Source: Campanula takesimana (taxonomy: Eukaryota > Streptophyta > Magnoliopsida > Asterales > Campanulaceae). From it: a DNA stretch of 64,000 nucleotides. Numbering within the stretch: the first letter of the stretch is position 1; each line of letters starts with the position of its first letter. Of this stretch, positions 32,409-44,462 are shown piece by piece. The stretch is taken from contig JAOWBW010001048.1 of NCBI GenBank assembly GCA_026119855.1, forward strand, positions 124,001 to 188,000. The letters run 5' to 3'. A model generated the notes under the pieces. The model made no database searches, had not been told where the DNA came from, and saw only the letters and a program-made list of their open reading frames with translations. The position numbers and the translations under genes are program-made.

Positions 32409-33128
32409 ATGTCTGTTGAAAGGAACATCGAAGTTGCAAATGAAGCTATTACCCAAGGTCTCGAGACAACTCTCCACACCAATACTGATCTCAATGAGCA
32501 AGCGCTCCATTTCGAGACCATCCTCAATGAGCAAGCAACCCTCTTCCGGGCCGCTCTCGACGAACAAGAAGCCTACTTTGAGACTGTCCTCCTCAAGCAA
32601 GTCGACCGCTTTCAAAAAGAGATGTGCAAGGCTCTAAAGGACACCGAGAAGCGCCTTCACTCTGATATTTATTGCATTTATGATTACCTCGGCCGAGTTC
32701 TCCCTCTTGCTCAATTTCAACACCCGTACGCTCCTCAAATGTGTGGGCCATCAAAGATTTCCCCCGTTGGGATGCCTCCTAAGACTACACATCAACGACA
32801 GGTACCGGTACCTAAACTACACTCAAAGACAGTTCGGAAGGACGAACGCGAGTACAATGACTTGGGTATGCCGTTAGCCAAACTCTTCAAAAGTCTAGTT
32901 CAAGCCGGCAAGTTGTCTCCTTTGTTCAACTATGAACCAAGTAGGGTGAAGCAAGGCTTGGATCCCTCCAAACACTGCCAACACCACCAGTACATTGGGC
33001 ATGACACTGAAGATTGCCTCCAATTGAGGAGAAAGATTCAAAGCCTCATTGACAGCGGAGCCATTACCCGCCAACAGAATACATGGGCATGGGCAAAAGA
33101 GGAAATTGGGGCTACCTCCTTTAAATAA
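32409..33128 (+). CDS. Gag-like ORF, tandem unit 1 (239 aa)
   Basis: A complete short gag-like protein. Residues 28-71 are four 11-residue repeats (LNEQALHFETI, LNEQATLFRAA, LDEQEAYFETV, LLKQVDRFQKE), a hendecad pattern that suggests a coiled coil for self-association. Residues 152-172 (LGMPLAKLFKSLVQAGKLSPL) resemble the segment before the knuckle in gypsy gag. C190, H193, H198 and C203 form a CHHC knuckle (C-x2-H-x4-H-x4-C). It lacks the usual central capsid motif. The ATG is the first in frame, about 150 bp downstream of the ACTACG box region. A trans-acting or structural role for E2 RNA packaging is possible but only inferred. Confidence 0.7.
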   Translation: MSVERNIEVANEAITQGLETTLHTNTDLNEQALHFETILNEQATLFRAALDEQEAYFETVLLKQVDRFQKEMCKALKDTEKRLHSDIYCIYDYLGRVLPLAQFQHPYAPQMCGPSKISPVGMPPKTTHQRQVPVPKLHSKTVRKDEREYNDLGMPLAKLFKSLVQAGKLSPLFNYEPSRVKQGLDPSKHCQHHQYIGHDTEDCLQLRRKIQSLIDSGAITRQQNTWAWAKEEIGATSFK

Positions 33129-33990
33129 AACAAAAGAAAAGGGTCATTCAGTCTTCGTAGGTTCTAGAGTGTCCTTAGTCAAAAGTCCACCTTGGACGAT
33201 TTTTGTTTCTTTAAGTAAAAGTCCACCCCGGAATAGTCAGTTTAAATCTTTTAGTTCCAATAAAAGGGTCTTTATTTCTTTTCTTTTCTCTCTAGACTTG
33301 AGACATAAGCTTGCATATATCAATTTCATGAAAATTGTCTTATTCACCATTTTCGCTTGATTGCTATATCTTTATATGATGAATTAATCTTAATCTTACT
33401 CATTAATGATGACTCATTAAAAGGTAAATGGACCCACAAACCATTCACATAACTAAGTAAATGATTAATCTCAAAATAACAAATGCTTCAATCAATTGGG
33501 ATGAACGAATCACTTTCTCTTCTCTCTACATTCTACCCCCATACACTCTCTCTATACACTCACCCCTTGTACACACTTCATGTACACTCTCTATATACAC
33601 CTTCTCCCATGCACTATCCTCATACGCCTCTCATCCCACCATTAGACCCCTTTTTATAAGGTCGTGACAATGAAATGGACTGCGGTTGCTCATCATCAAA
33701 TAGACATCCATGCTGTCACAATTTAAAGGGTGGGTTTGTTCCCTTCATGAGTACTACATGCCGTTACAGTGGGGCTGTCCGTATTCCATCGCAAATGTAA
33801 GAAAAGTGCACGAAGTCATTCATGCCATTAATTGGTGCACGTGATAATCCAATGGAGCTCTACCGGTGAAAATCAAGGGGCTAGGATGCCCGCCGCCAGC
33901 AAAAGGCCGCTTGAACTATAAGGAAGCTACCTCGCAATCGAGAGAGGCGAAAGCAAACTAGGGGCTTGTCTTGCCCAATGTTTCATGTAC
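33129..33990 (+). other. Unassigned non-coding part of the tandem unit
   Basis: About 860 bp. It includes a two-copy AAAGTCCACC repeat (33180-33230), CT/ACACTC-rich sequence (33510-33610) and a unique segment (33660-33970) with no recognised match in the window outside the array. The short open frames are not convincing. The same stretch recurs in units 2, 3 and partly 4. Confidence 0.5.
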
Positions 33991-33992
33991 AA

Positions 33993-34024
<32 letters not shown>

Positions 34025-34030
34025 GGCTCG

Positions 34031-34123
34031 CTAGGTTGAAACCCAAAAGGGCGACCTAGGCAAAAGTTAGATCATTGCACAAAAAGAAGCCCGCTAGGTT
34101 GAAAACCCGAAAGGGCGGCCTAG
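34031..34123 (+). ncRNA. Two hairpins closing tandem unit 1 (candidate RNA element)
   Basis: 34031-34059: CTAGGTT with GACCTAG around CCC-AAAA-GGG. 34094-34123: CTAGGTT with GGCCTAG around CCC-GAAA-GGG. Copies in unit 2 (37132-37160, 37195-37224) and unit 3 (40231-40259, 40294-40323). They correspond to the pair in H at 24424-24512. Confidence 0.55.
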
Positions 34124-35507
34124 GAAAAAAAAAAGGGTGTGCAAAAAGATTGACCCCCTAGGTCAATCTTTGACCTCCTAGGTCAACCTTATTCGCCTTT
34201 GACCTCCTAGGTCAACCTTTGACCCCCTAGGTCAACCTTATCTACCTTTGACCTCCTAGGTCTACCCTTGACCTCCTAGGTCAACCTTTGATCCCATAGG
34301 TCAACCTCATCCGCCTTTGACCTTTTAGGTCTACCCTTGACCGCCTAGGTCAACTTTATCCGCCTTTGACCTCTTAGGTCAACGTTTGACCCCCTAGGTC
34401 AACTCAATCATCTTCGACCTCTTAGGTCAACCTTTGACCCCCTAGGTCAACCTTATCACCTTTGACCTCTTAGGTCAACCTTTGACCCCCTCGGTCAACA
34501 TTATAACCCGTTGACCTCTTAGGTCAACCTTTGACCTCCTAGGTCAACCCAATCACCTTCGACCTCTTAGGTCAAACTTGGACTCCTAGGTCAACCTTAT
34601 CCGTTTTCGACCTCTTAGGTCAATCTTTGATTCCATAGGTGAACCCAATTACCTTTGGTCCTAACCCCCTTAGATCGAACCGTCATCTTGAACCACCTAG
34701 GTCATTATTTGACCCACCGTCGTCCAGACCAACCTAAGTCAACCCGTTTAGGTCCAACTTGTCCGTCTTAGGTTAAAACTGCCCCTTCACCTTTGACCCG
34801 TCAAGGTCAACCCGTGACCCGCTTAGGTCGATTTATCTATTTTTGATCCATCTAGGTCAATCTCCAACCTTCCTTAGTCCACTAACCCGAATAGGTCAAC
34901 CTTTGACCCGCTTAGGTCAAACCATGCCTATCCCGTTTAGATCATCCCATAGGCAACCCGTTATAACCTGCTATCTTGATCCATTCACCATATAGGTCAA
35001 TCCAACCTTTTCTCAATTAGGTCGACCTATCCTACACCCATCTAGGTCAACCCACCATTATTGTCGCATTCTAGTTTGAACCACTTCTTGTCTCAAACCT
35101 TAGGTCAAACCTTAGGTCAAATTTAGGTCAAACCTTAGGTCAAACCGTACCCGACTCAATCAAAACCAACTCCTATAGGTCTTTATCACCCATGCTTGAC
35201 CAAGGACCGAGTCATCTCCCTCTTTTTGACCCCTATGGTCGTCTCTCACCTCTTTTTTAAAAGTCTAACTTGACTCGAACTACGGCGACCTGAGCCTCTT
35301 ATGGTGTGGGACCTCTCCCTCATGGTAAGGGGAACGTAGGCAACTTCGGCCCGGTCAAACTTTCAAATTCTTGTCAAAAATGCATTTCAAAGTGTGGAGA
35401 CTGACTCTTTTCCAAAAGTGATTTTATAACGATGCCTTGTCATTAATTATAAATCTAAGCTCAATTTAAAGACATAATTCCCCCACAACTATTGTAGATC
35501 CTGCATC

Positions 35508-36227
35508 ATGTCTGTTGAAAGGAACATCGAAGTTGCAAATGAAGCTATTACCCAAGGTCTCGAGACAACTCTCCACACCAATACTGATCTCAATGAGCAA
35601 GCGCTCCATTTCGAGACCATCCTCAATGAGCAAGCAACCCTCTTCCGGGCCGCTCTCGACGAACAAGAAGCCTACTTTGAGACTGTCCTCCTCAAGCAAG
35701 TCGACCGCTTTCAAAAAGAGATGTGCAAGGCTCTAAAGGACACCGAGAAGCGCCTTCACTCTGATATTTATTGCATTTATGATTACCTCGGCCGAGTTCT
35801 CCCTCTTGCTCAATTTCAACACCCGTACGCTCCTCAAATGTGTGGGCCATCAAAGATTTCCCCCGTTGGGATGCCTCCTAAGACTACACATCAACGACAG
35901 GTACCGGTACCTAAACTACACTCAAAGACAGTTCGGAAGGACGAACGCGAGTACAATGACTTGGGTATGCCGTTAGCCAAACTCTTCAAAAGTCTAGTTC
36001 AAGCCGGCAAGTTGTCTCCTTTGTTCAACTATGAACCAAGTAGGGTGAAGCAAGGCTTGGATCCCTCCAAACACTGCCAACACCACCAGTACATTGGGCA
36101 TGACACTGAAGATTGCCTCCAATTGAGGAGAAAGATTCAAAGCCTCATTGACAGCGGAGCCATTACCCGCCAACAGAATACATGGGCATGGGCAAAAGAG
36201 GAAATTGGGGCTACCTCCTTTAAATAA
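35508..36227 (+). CDS. Gag-like ORF, tandem unit 2 (239 aa)
   Basis: Its translation is identical to that in unit 1, including the 11-residue repeats and the CHHC knuckle. It is preceded and followed by the same unit landmarks. The lack of any coding change fits very recent duplication or gene conversion. Confidence 0.7.
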   Translation: MSVERNIEVANEAITQGLETTLHTNTDLNEQALHFETILNEQATLFRAALDEQEAYFETVLLKQVDRFQKEMCKALKDTEKRLHSDIYCIYDYLGRVLPLAQFQHPYAPQMCGPSKISPVGMPPKTTHQRQVPVPKLHSKTVRKDEREYNDLGMPLAKLFKSLVQAGKLSPLFNYEPSRVKQGLDPSKHCQHHQYIGHDTEDCLQLRRKIQSLIDSGAITRQQNTWAWAKEEIGATSFK

Positions 36228-37091
36228 AACAAAAGAAAAGGGTCATTCAGTCTTCGTAGGTTCTAGAGTGTCCTTAGTCAAAAGTCCACCTTGGACGATT
36301 TTTGTTTCTTTAAGTAAAAGTCCACCCCGGAATAGTCAGTTTAAATCTTTTAGTTCCAATAAAAGGGTCTTTATTTCTTTTCTTTTCTCTCTAGACTTGA
36401 GACATAAGCTTGCATATATCAATTTCATGAAAATTGTCTTATTCACCATTTTCGCTTGATTGCTATATCTTTATATGATGAATTAATCTTAATCTTACTC
36501 ATTAATGATGACTCATTAAAAGGTAAATGGACCCACAAACCATTCACATAACTAAGTAAATGATTAATCTTAAAATAACAAATGCTTCAATCAATTGGGA
36601 TGAACGAATCACTTTCTCTTCTCTCTACATTCTACCCCCATACACTCTCTCTATACACTCACCCCTTGTACACACTTCATGTACACTCTCTATATACACC
36701 TTCTCCCATGCACTATCCTCATACGCCTCTCATCCCACCATTAGACCCCTTTTTATAAGGTCGTGACAATGAAATGGACTGCGGTTGCTCATCATCAAAT
36801 AGACATCCATGCTGTCACAATTTAAAGGGTGGGTTTGTTCCCTTCATGAGTACTACATGCCGTTACAGTGGGGCTGTCCGTATTCCATCGCAAATGTAAG
36901 AAAAGTGCACGAAGTCATTCATGCCATTAATTGGTGCACGTGATAATCCAATGGAGCTCTACCGGTGAAAATCAAGGGGCTAGGATGCCCGCCGCCAGCA
37001 AAAGGCCGCTTGAACTATAAGGAAGCTACCTCGCAATCGAGAGAGGCGAAAGCAAACTAGGGGCTTGTCTTGCCCAATGTTTCATGTACAA

Positions 37092-37128
<37 letters not shown>

Positions 37129-38608
37129 TCGCTAGGTTGAAACCCAAAAGGGCGACCTAGGCAAAAGTTAGATCATTGCACAAAAAGAAGCCCGCTAGGT
37201 TGAAAACCCGAAAGGGCGGCCTAGGAAAAAAAAAAGGGTGTGCAAAAAGATTGACCCCCTAGGTCAATCTTTGACCTCCTAGGTCAACCTTATTCGCCTT
37301 TGACCTCCTAGGTCAACCTTTGACCCCCTAGGTCAACCTTATCTACCTTTGACCTCCTAGGTCTACCCTTGACCTCCTAGGTCAACCTTTGATCCCATAG
37401 GTCAACCTCATCCGCCTTTGACCTTTTAGGTCTACCCTTGACCGCCTAGGTCAACTTTATCCGCCTTTGACCTCTTAGGTCAACGTTTGACCCCCTAGGT
37501 CAACTCAATCATCTTCGACCTCTTAGGTCAACCTTTGACCCCCTAGGTCAACCTTATCACCTTTGACCTCTTAGGTCAACCTTTGACCCCCTCGGTCAAC
37601 ATTATAACCCGTTGACCTCTTAGGTCAACCTTTGACCTCCTAGGTCAACCCAATCACCTTCGACCTCTTAGGTCAAACTTGGACTCCTAGGTCAACCTTA
37701 TCCGTTTTCGACCTCTTAGGTCAATCTTTGATTCCATAGGTGAACCCAATTACCTTTGGTCCTAACCCCCTTAGATCGAACCGTCATCTTGAACCACCTA
37801 GGTCATTATTTGACCCACCGTCGTCCAGACCAACCTAAGTCAACCCGTTTAGGTCCAACTTGTCCGTCTTAGGTTAAAACTGCCCCTTCACCTTTGACCC
37901 GTCAAGGTCAACCCGTGACCCGCTTAGGTCGATTTATCTATTTTTGATCCATCTAGGTCAATCTCCAACCTTCCTTAGTCCACTAACCCGAATAGGTCAA
38001 CCTTTGACCCGCTTAGGTCAAACCATGCCTATCCCGTTTAGATCATCCCATAGGCAACCCGTTATAACCTGCTATCTTGATCCATTCACCATATAGGTCA
38101 ATCCAACCTTTTCTCAATTAGGTCGACCTATCCTACACCCATCTAGGTCAACCCACCATTATTGTCGCATTCTAGTTTGAACCACTTCTTGTCTCAAACC
38201 TTAGGTCAAACCTTAGGTCAAATTTAGGTCAAACCTTAGGTCAAACCGTACCCGACTCAATCAAAACCAACTCCTATAGGTCTTTATCACCCATGCTTGA
38301 CCAAGGACCGAGTCATCTCCCTCTTTTTGACCCCTATGGTCGTCTCTCACCTCTTTTTTAAAAGTCTAACTTGACTCGAACTACGGCGACCTGAGCCTCT
38401 TATGGTGTGGGACCTCTCCCTCATGGTAAGGGGAACGTAGGCAACTTCGGCCCGGTCAAACTTTCAAATTCTTGTCAAAAATGCATTTCAAAGTGTGGAG
38501 ACTGACTCTTTTCCAAAAGTGATTTTATAACGATGCCTTGTCATTAATTATAAATCTAAGCTCAATTTAAAGACATAATTCCCCCACAACTATTGTAGAT
38601 CCTGCATC

Positions 38609-39328
38609 ATGTCTGTTGAAAGGAACATCGAAGTTGCAAATGAAGCTATTACCCAAGGTCTCGAGACAACTCTCCACACTAATACTGATCTCAATGAGCA
38701 AGCGCTCCATTTCGAGACCATCCTCAATGAGCAAGCAACCCTCTTCCGGGCCGCTCTCGACGAACAAGAAGCCTACTTTGAGACTGTCCTCCTCAAGCAA
38801 GTCGACCGCTTTCAAAAAGAGATGTGCAAGGCTCTAAAGGACACCGAGAAGCGCCTTCACTCTGATATTTATTGCATTTATGATTACCTCGGCCGAGTTC
38901 TCCCTCTTGCTCAATTTCAACACCCGTACGCTCCTCAAATGTGTGGGCCATCAAAGATTTCCCCCGTTGGGATGCCTCCTAAGACTACACATCAACGACA
39001 GGTACCGGTACCTAAACTACACTCAAAGACAGTTCGGAAGGACGAACGCGAGTACAATGACTTGGGTATGCCGTTAGCCAAACTCTTCAAAAGTCTAGTT
39101 CAAGCCGGCAAGTTGTCTCCTTTGTTCAACTATGAACCAAGTAGGGTGAAGCAAGGCTTGGATCCCTCCAAACACTGCCAACACCACCAGTACATTGGGC
39201 ATGACACTGAAGATTGCCTCCAATTGAGGAGAAAGATTCAAAGCCTCATTGACAGCGGAGCCATTACCCGCCAACAGAATACATGGGCATGGGCAAAAGA
39301 GGAAATTGGGGATACCTCCTTTAAATAA
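38609..39328 (+). CDS. Gag-like ORF, tandem unit 3 (239 aa)
   Basis: Same protein with one substitution near the C-terminus (Ala235 to Asp, from GCT to GAT) shared with unit 4, and a silent C-to-T change in codon 24. Confidence 0.7.
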   Translation: MSVERNIEVANEAITQGLETTLHTNTDLNEQALHFETILNEQATLFRAALDEQEAYFETVLLKQVDRFQKEMCKALKDTEKRLHSDIYCIYDYLGRVLPLAQFQHPYAPQMCGPSKISPVGMPPKTTHQRQVPVPKLHSKTVRKDEREYNDLGMPLAKLFKSLVQAGKLSPLFNYEPSRVKQGLDPSKHCQHHQYIGHDTEDCLQLRRKIQSLIDSGAITRQQNTWAWAKEEIGDTSFK

Positions 39329-40192
39329 AACAAAAGAAAAGGGTCATTCAGTCTTCGTAGGTTCTAGAGTGTCCTTAGTCAAAAGTCCACCTTGGACGAT
39401 TTTTGTTTCTTTAAGTAAAAGTCCACCCCGGAATAGTCAGTTTAAATCTTTTAGTTCCAATAAAAGGGTCTTTATTTCTTTTCTTTTCTCTCTAGACTTG
39501 AGACATAAGCTTGCATATATCAATTTCATGAAAATTGTCTTATTCACCATTTTCGCTTGATTGCTATATCTTTATATGATGAATTAATCTTAATCTTACT
39601 CATTAATGATGACTCATTAAAAGGTAAATGGACCCACAAACCATTCACATAACTAAGTAAATGATTAATCTCAAAATAACAAATGCTTCAATCAATTGGG
39701 ATGAACGAATCACTTTCTCTTCTCTCTACATTCTACCCCCATACACTCTCTCTATACACTCACCCCTTGTACACACTTCATGTACACTCTCTATATACAC
39801 CTTCTCCCATGCACTATCCTCATACGCCTCTCATCCCACCATTAGACCCCTTTTTATAAGGTCGTGACAATGAAATGGACTGCGGTTGCTCATCATCAAA
39901 TAGACATCCATGCTGTCACAATTTAAAGGGTGGGTTTGTTCCCTTCATGAGTACTACATGCCGTTACAGTGGGGCTGTCCGTATTCCATCGCAAATGTAA
40001 GAAAAGTGCACGAAGTCATTCATGCCATTAATTGGTGCACGTGATAATCCAATGGAGCTCTACCGGTGAAAATCAAGGGGCTAGGATGCCCGCCGCCAGC
40101 AAAAGGCCGCTTGAACTATAAGGAAGCTACCTCGCAATCGAGAGAGGCGAAAGCAAACTAGGGGCTTGTCTTGCCCAATGTTTCATGTACAA

Positions 40193-40224
<32 letters not shown>

Positions 40225-41707
40225 GGCTCGCTAGGTTGAAACCCAAAAGGGCGACCTAGGCAAAAGTTAGATCATTGCACAAAAAGAAGCCCGCTAGGTT
40301 GAAAACCCGAAAGGGCGGCCTAGGAAAAAAAAAAGGGTGTGCAAAAAGATTGACCCCCTAGGTCAATCTTTGACCTCCTAGGTCAACCTTATTCGCCTTT
40401 GACCTCCTAGGTCAACCTTTGACCCCCTAGGTCAACCTTATCTACCTTTGACCTCCTAGGTCTACCCTTGACCTCCTAGGTCAACCTTTGATCCCATAGG
40501 TCAACCTCATCCGCCTTTGACCTTTTAGGTCTACCCTTGACCGCCTAGGTCAACTTTATCCGCCTTTGACCTCTTAGGTCAACGTTTGACCCCCTAGGTC
40601 AACTCAATCATCTTCGACCTCTTAGGTCAACCTTTGACCCCCTAGGTCAACCTTATCACCTTTGACCTCTTAGGTCAACCTTTGACCCCCTCGGTCAACA
40701 TTATAACCCGTTGACCTCTTAGGTCAACCTTTGACCTCCTAGGTCAACCCAATCACCTTCGACCTCTTAGGTCAAACTTGGACTCCTAGGTCAACCTTAT
40801 CCGTTTTCGACCTCTTAGGTCAATCTTTGATTCCATAGGTGAACCCAATTACCTTTGGTCCTAACCCCCTTAGATCGAACCGTCATCTTGAACCACCTAG
40901 GTCATTATTTGACCCACCGTCGTCCAGACCAACCTAAGTCAACCCGTTTAGGTCCAACTTGTCCGTCTTAGGTTAAAACTGCCCCTTCACCTTTGACCCG
41001 TCAAGGTCAACCCGTGACCCGCTTAGGTCGATTTATCTATTTTTGATCCATCTAGGTCAATCTCCAACCTTCCTTAGTCCACTAACCCGAATAGGTCAAC
41101 CTTTGACCCGCTTAGGTCAAACCATGCCTATCCCGTTTAGATCATCCCATAGGCAACCCGTTATAACCTGCTATCTTGATCCATTCACCATATAGGTCAA
41201 TCCAACCTTTTCTCAATTAGGTCGACCTATCCTACACCCATCTAGGTCAACCCACCATTATTGTCGCATTCTAGTTTGAACCACTTCTTGTCTCAAACCT
41301 TAGGTCAAACCTTAGGTCAAATTTAGGTCAAACCTTAGGTCAAACCATACCCGACTCAATCAAAACCAACTCCTATAGGTCTTTATCACCCATGCTTGAC
41401 CAAGGACCGAGTCATCTCCCTCTTTTTGACCCCTATGGTCGTCTCTCACCTCTTTTTTAAAAGTCTAACTTGACTCGAACTACGGCGACCTAAGCCTCTT
41501 ATGGTGTGGGACCTCTCCCTCATGGTAAGGGGAACGTAGGCAACTTCGGCCCGGTCAAACTTTCAAATTCTTGTCAAAAATGCATTTCAAAGTGTGGAGA
41601 CTGACTCTTTTCCAAAAGTGATTTTATAACGATGCCTTGTCATTAATTATAAATCTAAGCTCAATTTAAAGACATAATTCCCCCACAACTATTGTAGATC
41701 CTGCATC

Positions 41708-42427
41708 ATGTCTGTTGAAAGGAACATCGAAGTTGCAAATGAAGCTATTACCCAAGGTCTCGAGACAACTCTCCACACCAATACTGATCTCAATGAGCAA
41801 GCGCTCCATTTCGAGACCATCCTCAATGAGCAAGCAACCCTCTTCCGGGCCGCTCTCGACGAACAAGAAGCCTACTTTGAGACTGTCCTCCTCAAGCAAG
41901 TCGACCGCTTTCAAAAAGAGATGTGCAAGGCTCTAAAGGACACCGAGAAGCGCCTTCACTCTGATATTTATTGCATTTATGATTACCTCGGCCGAGTTCT
42001 CCCTCTTGCTCAATTTCAACACCCGTACGCTCCTCAAATGTGTGGGCCATCAAAGATTTCCCCCGTTGGGATGCCTCCTAAGACTACACATCAACGACAG
42101 GTACCGGTACCTAAACTACACTCAAAGACAGTTCGGAAGGACGAACGCGAGTACAATGACTTGGGTATGCCGTTAGCCAAACTCTTCAAAAGTCTAGTTC
42201 AAGCCGGCAAGTTGTCTCCTTTGTTCAACTATGAACCAAGTAGGGTGAAGCAAGGCTTGGATCCCTCCAAACACTGCCAACACCACCAGTACATTGGGCA
42301 TGACACTGAAGATTGCCTCCAATTGAGGAGAAAGATTCAAAGCCTCATTGACAGCGGAGCCATTACCCGCCAACAGAATACATGGGCATGGGCAAAAGAG
42401 GAAATTGGGGATACCTCCTTTAAATAA
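41708..42427 (+). CDS. Gag-like ORF, tandem unit 4 (239 aa)
   Basis: Same as unit 3, with Asp235. It lies in the truncated last unit, which ends about 260 bp downstream where Copia leader sequence begins. Confidence 0.7.
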   Translation: MSVERNIEVANEAITQGLETTLHTNTDLNEQALHFETILNEQATLFRAALDEQEAYFETVLLKQVDRFQKEMCKALKDTEKRLHSDIYCIYDYLGRVLPLAQFQHPYAPQMCGPSKISPVGMPPKTTHQRQVPVPKLHSKTVRKDEREYNDLGMPLAKLFKSLVQAGKLSPLFNYEPSRVKQGLDPSKHCQHHQYIGHDTEDCLQLRRKIQSLIDSGAITRQQNTWAWAKEEIGDTSFK

Positions 42428-42932
42428 AACAAAAGAAAAGGGTCATTCAGTCTTCGTAGGTTCTAGAGTGTCCTTAGTCAAAAGTCCACCTTGGACGATT
42501 TTTGTTTCTTTAAGTAAAAGTCCACCCCGGAATAGTCAGTTTAAATCTTTTAGTTCCAATAAAAGGGTCTTTATTTCTTTTCTTTTCTCTCTAGACTTGA
42601 GACATAAGCTTGCATATATCAATTTCATGAAAATTGTCTTATTCACCATTTTCGCTTGATTGCTATATCTTTATATGATGAATTAATCTTAAAAATTTTC
42701 AAAAATCAACAATCAAAAATCAATAATCGAAATAATTCAGAATCCACCATAATTTTTATTGCGATTGAATCGTGCGATTAAAGTTAAAAAACAATAAACC
42801 ACATAAAATCACAAAACACATAAACATCATATAATCCAATATTCATATCATGCTTGGCACATAAACAATTTATATACACACAACATGATCCAAGTATTGA
42901 ATTAATCAACATGAACGGGGCTCTGATACCAC

Positions 42933-44448
42933 TGTTGGGTTTCCTAGTAACATGCGCAGCGGAATTTAGCAATTAAAATTTTAAGAAACCCAAAGCCATG
43001 GATCCGTTCATATGATTAAATCAAATACAACAAGATGAATAGAGGAATAACTAACCCTTGATGACTATGAATTTTCTCTTGGTCTTTGGTGGAGAAACTT
43101 GAAGACTTGATCACGATCACAAAGCTTGATCACGAACTTTGAAGATGATGATTTTCACCCTCTAGCGGTATCCACACTTCGAACGAATATCAAGGATCTT
43201 TGATCTTGGTTGCTAGACCAATATTATGAAACACACTTTCACAATATAATAAAAGAACTATATTGAATTTATTTGTGAATTATTTTGTTCCTCAATCAAG
43301 GATATCTTAGAACAAAATAATATCTCTCTCAAACTCTTTGAGACTCACAAAATCACTTGTAAATATGGTCTGGCCGAATTGGGGTTTTTATACACAATTA
43401 AGACCTATTCCAAATAGGAATCTTGTGCCAAAAACCTTCCCAAATCGAATTAGGAATTTTCCTGTCGGCAGCACCAGGCGCCCGCCTGTAAAGGGCCAGG
43501 CGCCCGCCTGAATGACCAGAAGGTCCCTGTCTTTCTGGAATTACTTCAGGCGCCCGCCTGGTCTGAACCAAGCGCCCGCTCGGTAGACCAAACAGCCCAG
43601 AATGTTTCCAAAATTCCTCCAAGGTCCTTTGACTCTAAATTCCAATATAGTCCTCTTATTAAAGATTCGTTCTATTGTGTGTGACCCTCTAGGATTATAC
43701 TAAGTTGGCAATGGGCTCAAACATGATCCCATAAGATATGATTAGGTTCTAGCAAACCGTCATACCTACCCAAATAGTATAACTAGATACAAGTTCGCAT
43801 TCCTTTAGAATATGTCACAATCCCTTTGTCCACGATGTCATTGAACACAAGTCATGGTCAAACAGTCAACTTGTTTTTGTTCAATACTTTCTCGATTCCG
43901 AATATGTTGATAATCCAAATGACATTGATCTAATCAATTCATTTGAGTCCGGCCGAACATTTCATCAACATCATTCCTACGAGAGGCCCAAGCTTGACAT
44001 CTCTCCGTGGAGGGACAAATCCATTTAGCTTATTATTCTTCCCAACGGGAATCCGATTATGCCAATCATACCCTTTATAACTACCGTGTTAAGGTAGCGT
44101 TTGAATATGTCAAACACAATGTTCATCAAGTGGAAGACTATAATAACTTCATGTCTAAGGATTCAAATGACATAACTAATATGAGATATATGTTCGACAT
44201 AGACCATGACATAAATCTCATACAGCGGGTCATGTCCAGTACCTTGTTCCAAACAAGTACCCATAAATCTAACATGATCATCTCATGATCATTTAGCCTT
44301 TATACTAGTGCTTAATAAGTACTAGGGACGGGGATTATTATAAGTAAACATGAACAACAATAATAATCAAAACATCTCTTTATTGATATGAAATAAATGA
44401 TAACAATTACAACGTTTATTAAACGTGCCTAGGGCACCACTACCAACA
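42933..44448 (-). repeat. Copia LTR1 (3' LTR, 1516 bp)
   Basis: TGTTGGGTTTCC to CACTACCAACA. On the minus strand it has a CAGGCGGGCGCCTG-type cluster (three good copies and one weaker, 43465-43580) upstream of a TATA box (TGTATAAAAACC, about 43383-43394). It is abutted on the right by the polypurine tract AAGTGGGAGAT (minus strand, 44449-44459). On its left is a PBS copy (42919-42931), which is unusual for a 3' LTR. Confidence 0.9.
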
Positions 44449-44462
44449 ATCTCCCACTTGCC

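Larger units (their letters stand above)
31051..42690 (+). repeat. Tandem array of four 3.1-kb units (last one truncated)
   Basis: Units: 31051-34149 (3099 bp), 34150-37250 (3101), 37251-40349 (3099), 40350-42690 (2341, cut by the Copia cluster). The two-base difference is one extra AT in the microsatellite near 37100. Few substitutions separate them; for example, units 3 and 4 share GGGGATACC where units 1 and 2 have GGGGCTACC. Each full unit has, in order: about 1 kb of TTGACCTCCTAGGTCAA-type repeats, an ACTACG box, a 239-aa gag-like ORF, about 850 bp of unassigned sequence, an AT microsatellite, and two hairpins. Confidence 0.95.

Noticed and set aside
31051..42690. CRISPR-like regular repeats
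   Set aside because: The repeats are degenerate and contiguous without unique spacers, and the context is a eukaryotic retroelement.
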